Origin: Galbibacter sp. BG1
Lineage (GTDB): Bacteria > Bacteroidota > Bacteroidia > Flavobacteriales > Flavobacteriaceae
Length of the DNA: 64,000 bases
Reading direction: 5' to 3'
NCBI RefSeq assembly: GCF_013391805.1
Contig: NZ_CP058364.1
Coordinates: 2,609,501-2,673,500 of the forward strand
Part shown: piece by piece, positions 51,588 through 59,839 of the stretch
Numbering within the stretch: the first letter of the stretch is position 1
How the letters are laid out: the number at the start of each line of letters is the position of its first letter
Notes under the pieces: generated by a model
Told to the model about the DNA's origin: nothing
What the model saw: only the letters and a program-made list of their open reading frames with translations
Database searches by the model: none
Made by a program: the position numbers and the translations under genes

Positions 51588-52415
51588 ATGAGTAAAGTAA
51601 TAGTTTTAACAGGAGCAGGAGGTGTTTTATGTAGCACTTTGGCAAAAGCCTTGGCGAAAGAGGGGCATAAAATTGCAGTTTTAGATTTAAGAAAGGATGC
51701 AGCCGATGCGGTAGCAAATGACATCAATAAAGAAGGGGGAAAAGCAATTGGGGTTGCTGCAAATGTTTTAAAGAAAGACTCCCTAGAAGAAGCCAAGAAT
51801 GAAATAAACAATACCTTGGGTACTGTAGATATTTTAGTAAATGGGGCAGGAGGTAACCATCCTCTGGGAACCACTTCCAACCCACATTTCCTCAAAGAAG
51901 ATTTATTGAACAAGGATGAAGGTTTTAAAACGTTTTTCGACTTGGATAGTGAGGGTATTGAATTTGTGTTTAACCTGAATTTTATTGGTACTTTATTGCC
52001 TACACAAGTATTTGCGAAAGACATGGTAGGGAAAAAAGGGTGTAGTATTTTAAACATTTCTTCCATGAATGCGTTTACTCCATTAACAAAGATTCCTGCT
52101 TACAGTGGAGCCAAAGCAGCGGTTTCCAATTTTACTCAATGGCTGGCAGTCCATTTTTCTAAAGAAGGTATTAGAGTGAACGCACTAGCACCAGGTTTCT
52201 TTCTTACCGACCAAAATAGAACGCTACTAACCAATAATGATGGCAAACTTACAGCTAGGGGAACAACCATCATCAACCAAACACCTATGGGAAGGTTTGG
52301 AGAGCCAGAAGATCTTATTGGTACTACATTGTGGTTATGCAGTGAGGGTGCATCTTTTGTAACCGGTGTTGTAGTGCCAATAGATGGCGGATTTAGCGCT
52401 TTTAGCGGGGTTTAG
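51588..52415 (+). CDS. SDR family dehydrogenase, possibly D-mannonate oxidoreductase
   Basis: I chose the ATG at 51588 (M-S-K-V-I-V-L-T-G-A-G-G). An upstream ATG at 51534 lies inside the promoter region. The 275-residue enzyme has the cofactor loop T-G-A-G-G-V-L-C near residue 8. It also has N-G-A-G-G-N-H-P near 84, the catalytic S in I-S-S-M-N near 155, and Y-S-G-A-K near 170. The G-G-N-H-P variant and the length resemble SDR-type fructuronate reductases (UxuB) used for uronate breakdown. That specificity is from memory and moderate. The operator pair at its promoter suggests substrate-induced control. A terminator follows. Confidence 0.8.
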   Translation: MSKVIVLTGAGGVLCSTLAKALAKEGHKIAVLDLRKDAADAVANDINKEGGKAIGVAANVLKKDSLEEAKNEINNTLGTVDILVNGAGGNHPLGTTSNPHFLKEDLLNKDEGFKTFFDLDSEGIEFVFNLNFIGTLLPTQVFAKDMVGKKGCSILNISSMNAFTPLTKIPAYSGAKAAVSNFTQWLAVHFSKEGIRVNALAPGFFLTDQNRTLLTNNDGKLTARGTTIINQTPMGRFGEPEDLIGTTLWLCSEGASFVTGVVVPIDGGFSAFSGV

Positions 52416-52440
52416 TTATATTCAGAAAACAGTAAAAAAC

Positions 52441-52487
52441 AAGGTTCCTCAGCGTTTTGTATATTCAACGTAGAGGAGCCTTTTTTT
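52441..52487 (+). terminator. Intrinsic terminator of the SDR gene
   Basis: AGGTTCCTC (52442-52450) pairs with GAGGAGCCT (52473-52481) with one wobble, followed by seven T residues. Confidence 0.8.
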
Positions 52488-52507
52488 GCAATCAACTTTA
52501 ATTTATT

Positions 52508-52684
52508 CTATTCTTCCGCCTTTTTAAACATCCAAAAGGGTGCATTTGCCAACCACAAAACAGAACCTACCAAAAGCAGAATTTTATATTCCGATAGAGA
52601 AACAATGCGGAGGAAAACCAAAATGGAGGTCACAAATATCAATACGAGGCCTAAATAAGAGACTATTTTAAAAACTGGAATCAT
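52508..52684 (-). CDS. Small membrane protein coupled to the NCS1 permease
   Basis: The 58-residue product begins M-I-P-V-F-K-I-V-S-Y. It has two hydrophobic helices (about 4-26 and 34-50) separated by a short S-L-S-E-Y-K loop, and ends in a charged tail F-K-K-A-E-E. Its ATG (52684-52682) overlaps the TGA of the permease gene (ATGA), the classic arrangement for translational coupling. I do not recognise the family. The position suggests a small subunit or stabilising partner of the permease. Coding status is supported by the overlap and by sensible residue composition, not by homology. Confidence 0.65.
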   Translation of the reverse strand: MIPVFKIVSYLGLVLIFVTSILVFLRIVSLSEYKILLLVGSVLWLANAPFWMFKKAEE

Positions 52685-54099
52685 GCTTTAACTGTTTTTG
52701 GAGATTTTACAAATACTTTTTGCTGAAGGTATCCAGCGATAACGTAAACAATGGCGGCTACAATCCAGCCGGGCAGTGCCATAAAGAAATAAAAATCAGA
52801 ATTAAAATAGTTATAGAGTCCGTATCCTGAAGCCATCGCAATTACCCAGGTGATGGCCACAGATAGATTGAATTTCATTTTTCTAACTTCAGCAAGGTTT
52901 GAGGTCAGGTTCATTTTTGGGAATATAAAAATATCCACTAAAACCACTGCGCCTACTGGAGCGGCTACCAGCGCATAAATACCTAAGAACTGATCTAGTT
53001 TACTTATAATTACGGGAAAACAGGCCATAGCAGTAGCCGTTACTCCCACAGCAACTGTAATTTTCCATCTTTTCATAAAGGGCATCAATGCTTGTACGGC
53101 CAAACCAGCTCTATAAATAGTAGGGTTGGCTGTGGTCCATCCAGCAACTACAACGCACAACAAACCAGCAATACCAGCTCCCAAATAGGCAATTTCCCCT
53201 GGAGACGGATCGGTATTTCCTATATTAATTGCATAGGCGCATAATATTCCAGAAGCGATCCACGCCATAAAATGACCTATAAACATTCCAAACGCCGATG
53301 CAAAACCATAAGAAGCTTTCTTCGCATATCGATAGATAGACATATCAGAGAGACCAATATGCATGGCATTGTTACAGAGCCAAGCAAATATCATAACATG
53401 CCAAAAAGTATATTTTGTTTGTCCTGCAACAGGAACTCCGGTCCAAATTTTTTCATTGGCCACTTCCCAAAAGTCACCTATCCCCGTGACACCGAGTTGC
53501 GGTAAAATGGCAAGTCCTGCTGCCAAAAAAATCAAAGGCATCCAAGGGGCAAATAAAGAAGAGAACTTAGCTACAATCTCAAACCCAAAGGTTGCCACGA
53601 TGGCTATAACAGAACCTACTGCTACAATTATCATTACCCAAGAAAAACTGTCGGGATATAGACTTGTTAATCCAGGTCCTTTAATATCAAACAAAATACC
53701 AATGGCGGAGGCGGAAACCCCAATCATGGCAGCTGCCGAAACCGCGAAAAGAAGTCCGTTTACAAAGTTGTAAATGGAAACTAAATTAAAACCACATATT
53801 TTTTCCAGCTGGTAGAATATGGTAAGTCTTGTTTTAACAGCTGTAGGAGCGCATATTAATGCCCAACTTAAGGTAGCTAAAATATTTCCTATGAGAAGTC
53901 CGAGTATAAGATCTTTTGCAGAAACTCCGTGTAATACAAAAAGAGGGCCGATTACAAATTCGGTACCTGCAATATGCTCGCCGGCAACAAGTCCCACAAA
54001 ATCCTTGAAATTTTTAGTTTTAGATTCCGGTACGGGGGTACGCTCGTATTCTTCGATATTTTTGGCCTCTCCAAAATTAAGCCATTTCTTTATACTCAT
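52681..54099 (-). CDS. NCS1 family permease (cytosine/purine/hydantoin type)
   Basis: The 472-residue inner-membrane protein has about 12 hydrophobic helices. The first helices carry G-E-H-I-A-G-T-E-F-V-I-G-P-L, matching the NCS1/cytosine permease fold. Family members use H+ or Na+ gradients to take up nucleobases, hydantoins or related small nitrogen compounds. No purine or pyrimidine catabolic gene is adjacent; the neighbours are sugar-related. The usual substrate may therefore not apply here. Its stop overlaps the start of the small membrane protein gene. It is convergent with the SDR gene and divergent from the sulfatase. Confidence 0.85.
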   Translation of the reverse strand: MSIKKWLNFGEAKNIEEYERTPVPESKTKNFKDFVGLVAGEHIAGTEFVIGPLFVLHGVSAKDLILGLLIGNILATLSWALICAPTAVKTRLTIFYQLEKICGFNLVSIYNFVNGLLFAVSAAAMIGVSASAIGILFDIKGPGLTSLYPDSFSWVMIIVAVGSVIAIVATFGFEIVAKFSSLFAPWMPLIFLAAGLAILPQLGVTGIGDFWEVANEKIWTGVPVAGQTKYTFWHVMIFAWLCNNAMHIGLSDMSIYRYAKKASYGFASAFGMFIGHFMAWIASGILCAYAINIGNTDPSPGEIAYLGAGIAGLLCVVVAGWTTANPTIYRAGLAVQALMPFMKRWKITVAVGVTATAMACFPVIISKLDQFLGIYALVAAPVGAVVLVDIFIFPKMNLTSNLAEVRKMKFNLSVAITWVIAMASGYGLYNYFNSDFYFFMALPGWIVAAIVYVIAGYLQQKVFVKSPKTVKA

Positions 54100-54440
54100 T
54101 CGTTAGGTTTTAATCTTGTTATTAGTTTTTAGATTCGAGTCTTAATCAGTCAAGGTAAAAATGGTTAAATATTTTCCTCCTGAACTTAGAATTTGTAAAA
54201 TCAAAGAAAGGAAGTTCAGCATTTTTACAAACGAGTATAGTAATTAGCAATGCACAATAATGTATGCTTAAACAGTTGAAAATCTTAACTTTCTGAAGTA
54301 AAATGAGTCATGATTTTAATTCTGTTATTTAATTTTTGATAAAAATAGGCCTTAAATATTATTTATGCTCCTCCGAAATTATAAAAAAATAGTGAAGTCG
54401 ATAAAATATTTAGATATTTTGTGTAAATAACAAATCGATT
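54100..54440. other. Intergenic region between the NCS1 permease and the sulfatase
   Basis: These 341 very AT-rich bases must hold two divergent promoters. I find no exact TAnnTTTG. CTGAACTT (54180-54187) and AAGTTCAG (54212-54219) form an eight-base inverted repeat 24 bases apart. No ORF is credible. Confidence 0.5.
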
Positions 54441-55865
54441 ATGAGCACTAAAAGAATCTATCAGGTTTTATTACTTTTTTCCATCACCTTAATAATTTCC
54501 TGTAATTCAAAAGAGGAAAAAAAAGAAGATGCACAACTCTCTGAAAAAACAAAGCAACCAAACATCGTTTTAATTATAGCCGACGATTTGGGATGGAGTG
54601 ATCTCGGGTGTTATGGCAATACTTATTTTGAAACTCCCCATCTAGACAGTTTGGCACAAGCCGGAGTTCGGTTTACAAATACCTACGCCGCTTGCCACGT
54701 TTGTTCCCCAACTAGAGCAAGTATATTAACCGGCCGGTATCCTGCACGTGTGGGGTTGACCAATTATCTATACGGAACAAAAACGGTAGAAGCTTCCCCA
54801 GTGCTCCCAGCAGACTTTAAAGACCGCTTGCCTTTAGAGGAGATTACCATTGCCGAGGAATTAAAAAAGCGAAACTATAAAACGGCACTTATTGGGAAGT
54901 GGCATTTAGGAGAGAATACTTCGTTTGGTGAATCAGACCCTAAGTTTCATGGATTTGACGTTACTGAGGGCTTCGATTACGAATTGAACCAAGTTGATGA
55001 TACCTATAAGTGGTTTAAGATAGGAGATGCAACAAAAGCATACGAGCTGCCACATTTAACGGATGAGATTACGCATAATGCACAAAAATTTATAGAAAAA
55101 AATAGGGACACTACTTTCTTTTTAACCGTCGCTCATTTTGCGGTGCATATGCCGTTGCAGGGTAAAGATAGCTTGATTGAAAAGTATAGAAATAAGAAAA
55201 ATCCAAGACCAAAAGATTTTAGTCCTATTTATGGCGCTATGTTAGATCAACTGGATAGCTCGGTAGGAGCTATTATGGCCAGCCTAAGCGAAAATAACTT
55301 ACTCGATAATACGCTGGTAGTTTTTGTTTCTGATAATGGTGGTTTGTCTGTGAGCGAAGGTGGAATTAAGCCTACGGACAATGCACCTCTAAGAGCCGGA
55401 AAAGGCACAATTTACGAAGGGGGGCTTCGTGTACCGATGATCGCTTCATGGCCAGGAAAAATTCCTCCACAAACTGTAGACAGCAGTATTATTTCGACGA
55501 TAGACTTATATCCATCTTTTTTGAGTTTAGCTGATGATTCTCTTCAGATTGACCATAAAATTGATGGAATTAACGTAATGGATGCGTTTTATGGAAAACC
55601 ACTTGAAAGAGAGGGGGCTATTTATTGGCATTATCCTCACTTTAGTAATCAAGGAGGAAAACCAAATGCGGCCATACGAAAAGGGGATTATAAATTAATT
55701 TTATCTTTAGAAGATGGGTCGGTAGCTTTGTATAATTTGACAAAAGATATAGGTGAAACCACCAATTTGGCAGAAGAAATGCCTGAATTAACCCAAGAAT
55801 TAAAAGATAGTATCTTAGTATGGCAAAAAGAGGTAAACGCAAATATGCCCAAGCCCAAAGAATAA
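54441..55865 (+). CDS. Sulfatase lipoprotein (type I, S1 family)
   Basis: The 474-residue enzyme hydrolyses sulfate esters. A lipoprotein signal ends I-I-S-C21. The metal-binding I-A-D48-D49-L-G-W-S-D and the sulfatase signature C88-S-P-T-R92-A-S-I-L-T-G-R-Y follow, where Cys88 would be converted to formylglycine by a separate maturase. Further active-site parts are visible (I-G-K-W-H-L near residue 152, V-S-D-N-G-G near 294). The length is typical for glycan-desulfating S1 sulfatases. The next gene overlaps its stop, so the two are coupled. It probably acts on sulfated algal polysaccharides, but the position of the sulfate is unknown. Confidence 0.93.
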   Translation: MSTKRIYQVLLLFSITLIISCNSKEEKKEDAQLSEKTKQPNIVLIIADDLGWSDLGCYGNTYFETPHLDSLAQAGVRFTNTYAACHVCSPTRASILTGRYPARVGLTNYLYGTKTVEASPVLPADFKDRLPLEEITIAEELKKRNYKTALIGKWHLGENTSFGESDPKFHGFDVTEGFDYELNQVDDTYKWFKIGDATKAYELPHLTDEITHNAQKFIEKNRDTTFFLTVAHFAVHMPLQGKDSLIEKYRNKKNPRPKDFSPIYGAMLDQLDSSVGAIMASLSENNLLDNTLVVFVSDNGGLSVSEGGIKPTDNAPLRAGKGTIYEGGLRVPMIASWPGKIPPQTVDSSIISTIDLYPSFLSLADDSLQIDHKIDGINVMDAFYGKPLEREGAIYWHYPHFSNQGGKPNAAIRKGDYKLILSLEDGSVALYNLTKDIGETTNLAEEMPELTQELKDSILVWQKEVNANMPKPKE

Positions 55866-56989
55866 TGAAGAAATTAATATATTTTTTCTTATGTCTATAT
55901 GCCAGTGCATTGGCAGCTCAAGAAATTACTTCTTTCAAAGATGGTTATCAACTTAAAAATGATCTAATTATTTTCAGGGCAACTTTAAACGGTTCTTCAA
56001 TCGTTAAATTTAAACCTTTTAAAGCATCAATCAACCCTTTCGATTGGTGCTTAGGGGTTGAAGATCAGCCGGGAATCAACAAAAATGGTTTTGACTTTGA
56101 AGGCCATTTTTTGAGTTTGGGCACTTGGGGGATGCCAACGGATGGAGAACAAAGAGCAGGAGTGAAATTATATGGGGATGCCAACCAAAAGAAATGGGTG
56201 ATCGATAGTGTAGAAAGTCAACCAACACTTAAAACAATGTACACCTCCTTTCATAGTACGATTGAAAAGCTAGATGTAAGTCGTGCTGTTTCGGTGCCAG
56301 CTAAGGGTGGAGTTATTAAGATTACAGAAACCGTACATAATAATTTGCCCATCGGAAGACCTTATAATATTTTACAACATGCCACCTTTGGAGGTCAATT
56401 TGTAGATAACAGTATAATTTTTAGTAATGCCGGGGAAGGGTTTACCCAAAAGGGAAGCTTTCCGAGGAAAGATTATAATGAAGTATCCAAAAATGCGTTT
56501 ATATGGCCTAACGGAATATTAGGGAAGGATACCTTAAACCTTCAAACGACTGGAGTTGTAAAAAGAACATTTCTCACCTCTCATATCGTCAAGGATTCCA
56601 TAGGATGGGCGGTTATTTATCAACCAGAACAAAATTTATTTGTTGGCTATGTTTGGAAAACTAAAGAGTACCCATGGGTAAATTTTTGGCAGCAGTACAA
56701 AAAGGGAAAAATTAACGGTAGGGCAATAGAATTTGCTACGTGTGGTATGGGCATATCTTTTCAGGAAATGATGGAAAATGACCGTAAGTTTTACGGTAGG
56801 AATTCTTTTGATTATATCGATGCAGGGGAAAATATCACCAGATCCTACTATGCTTTTACCAGCCTATTGAATGAAAAAATTGTTGAGGTTATTTCGGTAC
56901 GCTTGGAGAAAGAGGCAGTAATTCTTCAGTTAAAAAATGAACATGGGGCTGTTATTAAGAAGCAATTTATGATTTCCTCATTTGAATAA
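55865..56989 (+). CDS. Secreted protein with a possible galactose-mutarotase-like fold
   Basis: I start the gene at 55865 (M-K-K-L-I-Y-F-F), which gives a clean signal peptide ending A-L-A-A-Q. The stop of the sulfatase overlaps it (TAATG). The mature 355 residues are rich in beta strands and aromatic residues and include N-I-L-Q-H-A-T-F-G-G near residue 175, W-N-W-like segments and E-F-A-T-C-G-M-G near 300. This resembles the aldose-1-epimerase/DUF4380-like superfamily, which binds sugars, but I cannot assign a family with certainty. Coupling to a sulfatase suggests it handles a desulfated sugar or oligosaccharide in the periplasm. Confidence 0.7.
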   Translation: MKKLIYFFLCLYASALAAQEITSFKDGYQLKNDLIIFRATLNGSSIVKFKPFKASINPFDWCLGVEDQPGINKNGFDFEGHFLSLGTWGMPTDGEQRAGVKLYGDANQKKWVIDSVESQPTLKTMYTSFHSTIEKLDVSRAVSVPAKGGVIKITETVHNNLPIGRPYNILQHATFGGQFVDNSIIFSNAGEGFTQKGSFPRKDYNEVSKNAFIWPNGILGKDTLNLQTTGVVKRTFLTSHIVKDSIGWAVIYQPEQNLFVGYVWKTKEYPWVNFWQQYKKGKINGRAIEFATCGMGISFQEMMENDRKFYGRNSFDYIDAGENITRSYYAFTSLLNEKIVEVISVRLEKEAVILQLKNEHGAVIKKQFMISSFE

Positions 56990-56993
56990 TATG

Positions 56994-58103
56994 CTAGGAT
57001 GCAGATTTCTTACCCATCACTTGCTTTTTGTATTGCGTAGGTGTGTACCCGGTGATTTTCTTAAAGTTGATATAGAATACAGATTCTGACCTAAACCCAC
57101 TGTCTACAGCAATGGCAAAATTAGTAAGCTTTTTATTGGTCTCTTTGCTCAATAGCTTTTTAGACTCCTCTATTCTCTTTTCATTTATATATTCACTAAA
57201 AGATTTTCCTAAATACTCATTTAAAAGTTTCGATAAAATGTAGGAATGAATGCCCATGGCATCCGCCAATTTCTTTTCGTTTAGCTCTGTATCCAAATGA
57301 ATCTTTTTCTCGTAAATTAATTTTTCCAACTCCTTAACGTAGGCTTCTCCTTCAGGGAAATCTGATTTCTCGATGCTTTTTATTACTGGGAGTCCAGATA
57401 AAATACGTGGATATTTAAGAGAGAAAAAGATGGTTAAAAATATAATGGAACAGGTAAAAAGAACGTAGTTCATTTGCACCATATTGCGTACGGTTTCCCT
57501 AACTACATTTTTCTCTTCAAAATTTGGGGTAATGAGCATGAAGTAGCACAAATAAGTAAAGGCAATAAATGTTAAGATCCCCAAGAAAATAACCAGTACC
57601 CGCGGCCATAGTAATAATTCCTCTTGTTTTTGTTTCAAGCTAAGATCACTAAATTTTAAAAGCTGATACCCTTTATACACAATAAAAAGTTTCCATAAGA
57701 AAATTACCGACAAACTTGTTTTATGAAAAGTGCTTCCAAGATATGATTTATGGGAAATATCTGAAGAAAAACTTACAAAACATACCAAAACGGCACTCCA
57801 TACCAAAGGAACGATAAAGTAACGGTACTTATTGGTAGAGATGTCTTGCCCCATCATTACTTTAATATACAACAGCACCAATGGCGGTAAAAACAAATCG
57901 AAGATATCTGGGGTAATTAAAAAATGCGGGTAATCTATTCTAAGGTTTTCAAAGCGGAGTAGATATTGAAGGAGCACGTTGAAGGCAGTCATTATAAAAA
58001 TGGCCGACAACATATAATTATTACGCGCTGATTTAACAATAGGAATTATTAAACCAACGATAAAACTTTGTAAAAATCCCCAAATAAATATAAATACTGC
58101 CAT
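56994..58103 (-). CDS. Membrane-bound AraC family regulator
   Basis: The 369-residue protein has six or seven hydrophobic helices in its first 235 residues (for example A-V-F-I-F-I-W-G-F-L at the start). A C-terminal AraC DNA-binding domain (about 255-365) carries two helix-turn-helix units, with I-H-S-Y-I-L-S-K-L-L and F-A-I-A-V-D-S-G-F-R-S-E-S-V-F. Such proteins may sense a ligand in or near the membrane and regulate neighbouring genes. It lies just downstream of SusD/SusC on the same strand but has its own promoter past their terminator. It is convergent with the sulfatase pair, so it is the likely local regulator of the whole cluster. Confidence 0.9.
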   Translation of the reverse strand: MAVFIFIWGFLQSFIVGLIIPIVKSARNNYMLSAIFIMTAFNVLLQYLLRFENLRIDYPHFLITPDIFDLFLPPLVLLYIKVMMGQDISTNKYRYFIVPLVWSAVLVCFVSFSSDISHKSYLGSTFHKTSLSVIFLWKLFIVYKGYQLLKFSDLSLKQKQEELLLWPRVLVIFLGILTFIAFTYLCYFMLITPNFEEKNVVRETVRNMVQMNYVLFTCSIIFLTIFFSLKYPRILSGLPVIKSIEKSDFPEGEAYVKELEKLIYEKKIHLDTELNEKKLADAMGIHSYILSKLLNEYLGKSFSEYINEKRIEESKKLLSKETNKKLTNFAIAVDSGFRSESVFYINFKKITGYTPTQYKKQVMGKKSAS

Positions 58104-58111
58104 ATGTAAGC

Positions 58112-58119
58112 CAAATATA
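58112..58119 (-). promoter_or_regulatory. Promoter -7 element of the membrane AraC gene
   Basis: The minus strand reads TATATTTG, an exact TAnnTTTG match, ending eight bases before the ATG at 58103. The leader would be very short or absent. Confidence 0.55.
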
Positions 58120-58176
58120 AATAAAAAGCTAAAAAAAATATACGATTATTAATAAATTGATAATTTAAAGTAAAGA

Positions 58177-58207
58177 AAAACCGTCAGAGCTTTTCCCTGA
58201 CGGTTTT
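58177..58207 (-). terminator. Intrinsic terminator of the SusC-SusD operon
   Basis: AAAACCGTCAG (58177-58187) pairs perfectly with CTGACGGTTTT (58197-58207). On the minus strand a TTTTTCTTT follows. Confidence 0.85.
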
Positions 58208-58258
58208 AACAAGTTGAATTAAAGTAATTTACAATATATATCTTTTCATAGAATATTC

Positions 58259-59815
58259 TTAATAACCTGGGTTTTGAGTTAAGTTGGGGTTCGATATAAT
58301 TTCCCCTGTTGGAATTGGTAATACTTCGTTTTTGCCACTTACAAAACCAGGCATTTGTTCTGGGGATGCAATCGCTGGAACATTCGATCTTTTGGACCAT
58401 CTAACCAGGTCGAAGAAACGTTGAAACTCAAAAGTAAATTCCAATCTTCTTTCTTCTACTATTTTTACGAAAAATTGATCTTTAGAAAGTCCTGCGGGTA
58501 AATCGCTTACCTGTGCTCTTTCCCTTACTTCGTTAACAGCGGCATAAGCAGCCGCGGTAGGACCGTTTACTTCATTTTCAGCTTCTGCGAACATAAGTAA
58601 GACTTCTGCATAACGCATGAGTCTAAAGTTACGGGGAGATTGTACAAACCCTACAGGAAAAGGACCTTCGGTGTATTTTCTTACTCCGCTGAAGGGTACT
58701 CCAGGGCGTTCTCCCGTACGATCTCTCCACTGCCCAGCAGCTACGGGATCTTCGGCAATAGGGTCCCAACTTCCCCAAGTATCGCCAGGTCTGGCTATGG
58801 TAAAGAAACGTCTTACCCCATCTTCTTCTGGGAATTGATCGAAAAACTCGTTTACTTCTACAGATGGCACCCCATTGGCAAAAGCTCTTTGCCTTCCTGG
58901 GTTAAGTGCTGTTGCTATCCAAAAAGATTCTGCTGTTCTATCGGTATCGCCATCTGAGAACCCAGCACCCACACCAGTTTCAAATTGAATTTCGAAAACA
59001 GATTCGTTATTGTTTTCGTTGTTAGCATCAAAATTGGTTATAAAATCTACCAAGCTGTAATTTCCGTAAGTTCCATTAATTACTTTTTCCAAAGCAGCTC
59101 TAGATTCGGCATATTTTTGTTGATATAGATATACCTTTCCCAACATTGCTTGAGCCGCACCTGCGGTTGCTCTACCTTTTTCACCAGCTCCATAGCTGTT
59201 TGGCAACATATCTACAGCCTCTTTTAAATCTTGTTCTATAAAAGCATAAACTTCTTCTTCAGTATTTCTTTCGGGTTGAAAGAGTGGATCGTTCAGGTCT
59301 CCTGAAAATACACGATCGTAAATAGGCACACCCCCATATAATCTTACCAAATTGAAATAGTAGAGTGCTCTTAAAAATTTAGCTTCACCCAATAAACGTG
59401 GTTTTAAATCTGGGTCTTCAAACTGAATGGGTGGCACTTTTTCTAAAACAGTGTTTGCTCTAGAAATTCCTACATAGGAAGCTTCCCATGCCGCAGGTAT
59501 TAAATGGTTAGAGGAGGGGTTGAAATTAAAACCAGGATATTCGGTCAATTGAAAACCTCCACTGGTAATGTCCAAATCCCCGCTCATATAATCCAATAAA
59601 TAACGGTAACGTCTGTAAAGCCCTTGGTACTGCAATGGAGTATATGTGGCATTTACGGCCAACACCGCATCGTTTTGTGATTGATAGAAAGTATTTGTGT
59701 CTAGATTTTGGTATACATCGGCATCTTCAAGGTATTCCTCGCCACAACTTACCGCCATTGTTAGCATTGAGAATGCTAAAATTTTGGCACTTGATTTTAT
59801 ATATTTAAAATTCAT
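58259..59815 (-). CDS. RagB/SusD family nutrient-binding lipoprotein
   Basis: The 518-residue outer-membrane lipoprotein has lipobox A-V-S-C at residue 24, followed by G-E-E-Y-L-E-D, an acidic stretch that favours surface display. The SusD fold is seen in A-K-F-L-R-A-L-Y-Y-F-N-L-V-R-L-Y-G-G-V-P near residue 145 and the C-terminal R-Y-A-E-V-L-L-M-F-A-E-A-E-N-E near 410. It ends N-P-N-L-T-Q-N-P-G-Y, a typical SusD terminus. SusC precedes it by 24 bases. It binds a glycan at the cell surface and passes it to SusC. The linked sulfatases point to a sulfated polysaccharide. Confidence 0.95.
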   Translation of the reverse strand: MNFKYIKSSAKILAFSMLTMAVSCGEEYLEDADVYQNLDTNTFYQSQNDAVLAVNATYTPLQYQGLYRRYRYLLDYMSGDLDITSGGFQLTEYPGFNFNPSSNHLIPAAWEASYVGISRANTVLEKVPPIQFEDPDLKPRLLGEAKFLRALYYFNLVRLYGGVPIYDRVFSGDLNDPLFQPERNTEEEVYAFIEQDLKEAVDMLPNSYGAGEKGRATAGAAQAMLGKVYLYQQKYAESRAALEKVINGTYGNYSLVDFITNFDANNENNNESVFEIQFETGVGAGFSDGDTDRTAESFWIATALNPGRQRAFANGVPSVEVNEFFDQFPEEDGVRRFFTIARPGDTWGSWDPIAEDPVAAGQWRDRTGERPGVPFSGVRKYTEGPFPVGFVQSPRNFRLMRYAEVLLMFAEAENEVNGPTAAAYAAVNEVRERAQVSDLPAGLSKDQFFVKIVEERRLEFTFEFQRFFDLVRWSKRSNVPAIASPEQMPGFVSGKNEVLPIPTGEIISNPNLTQNPGY

Positions 59816-59839
59816 TTTTCTAATTTTTAAGGTTATCTA

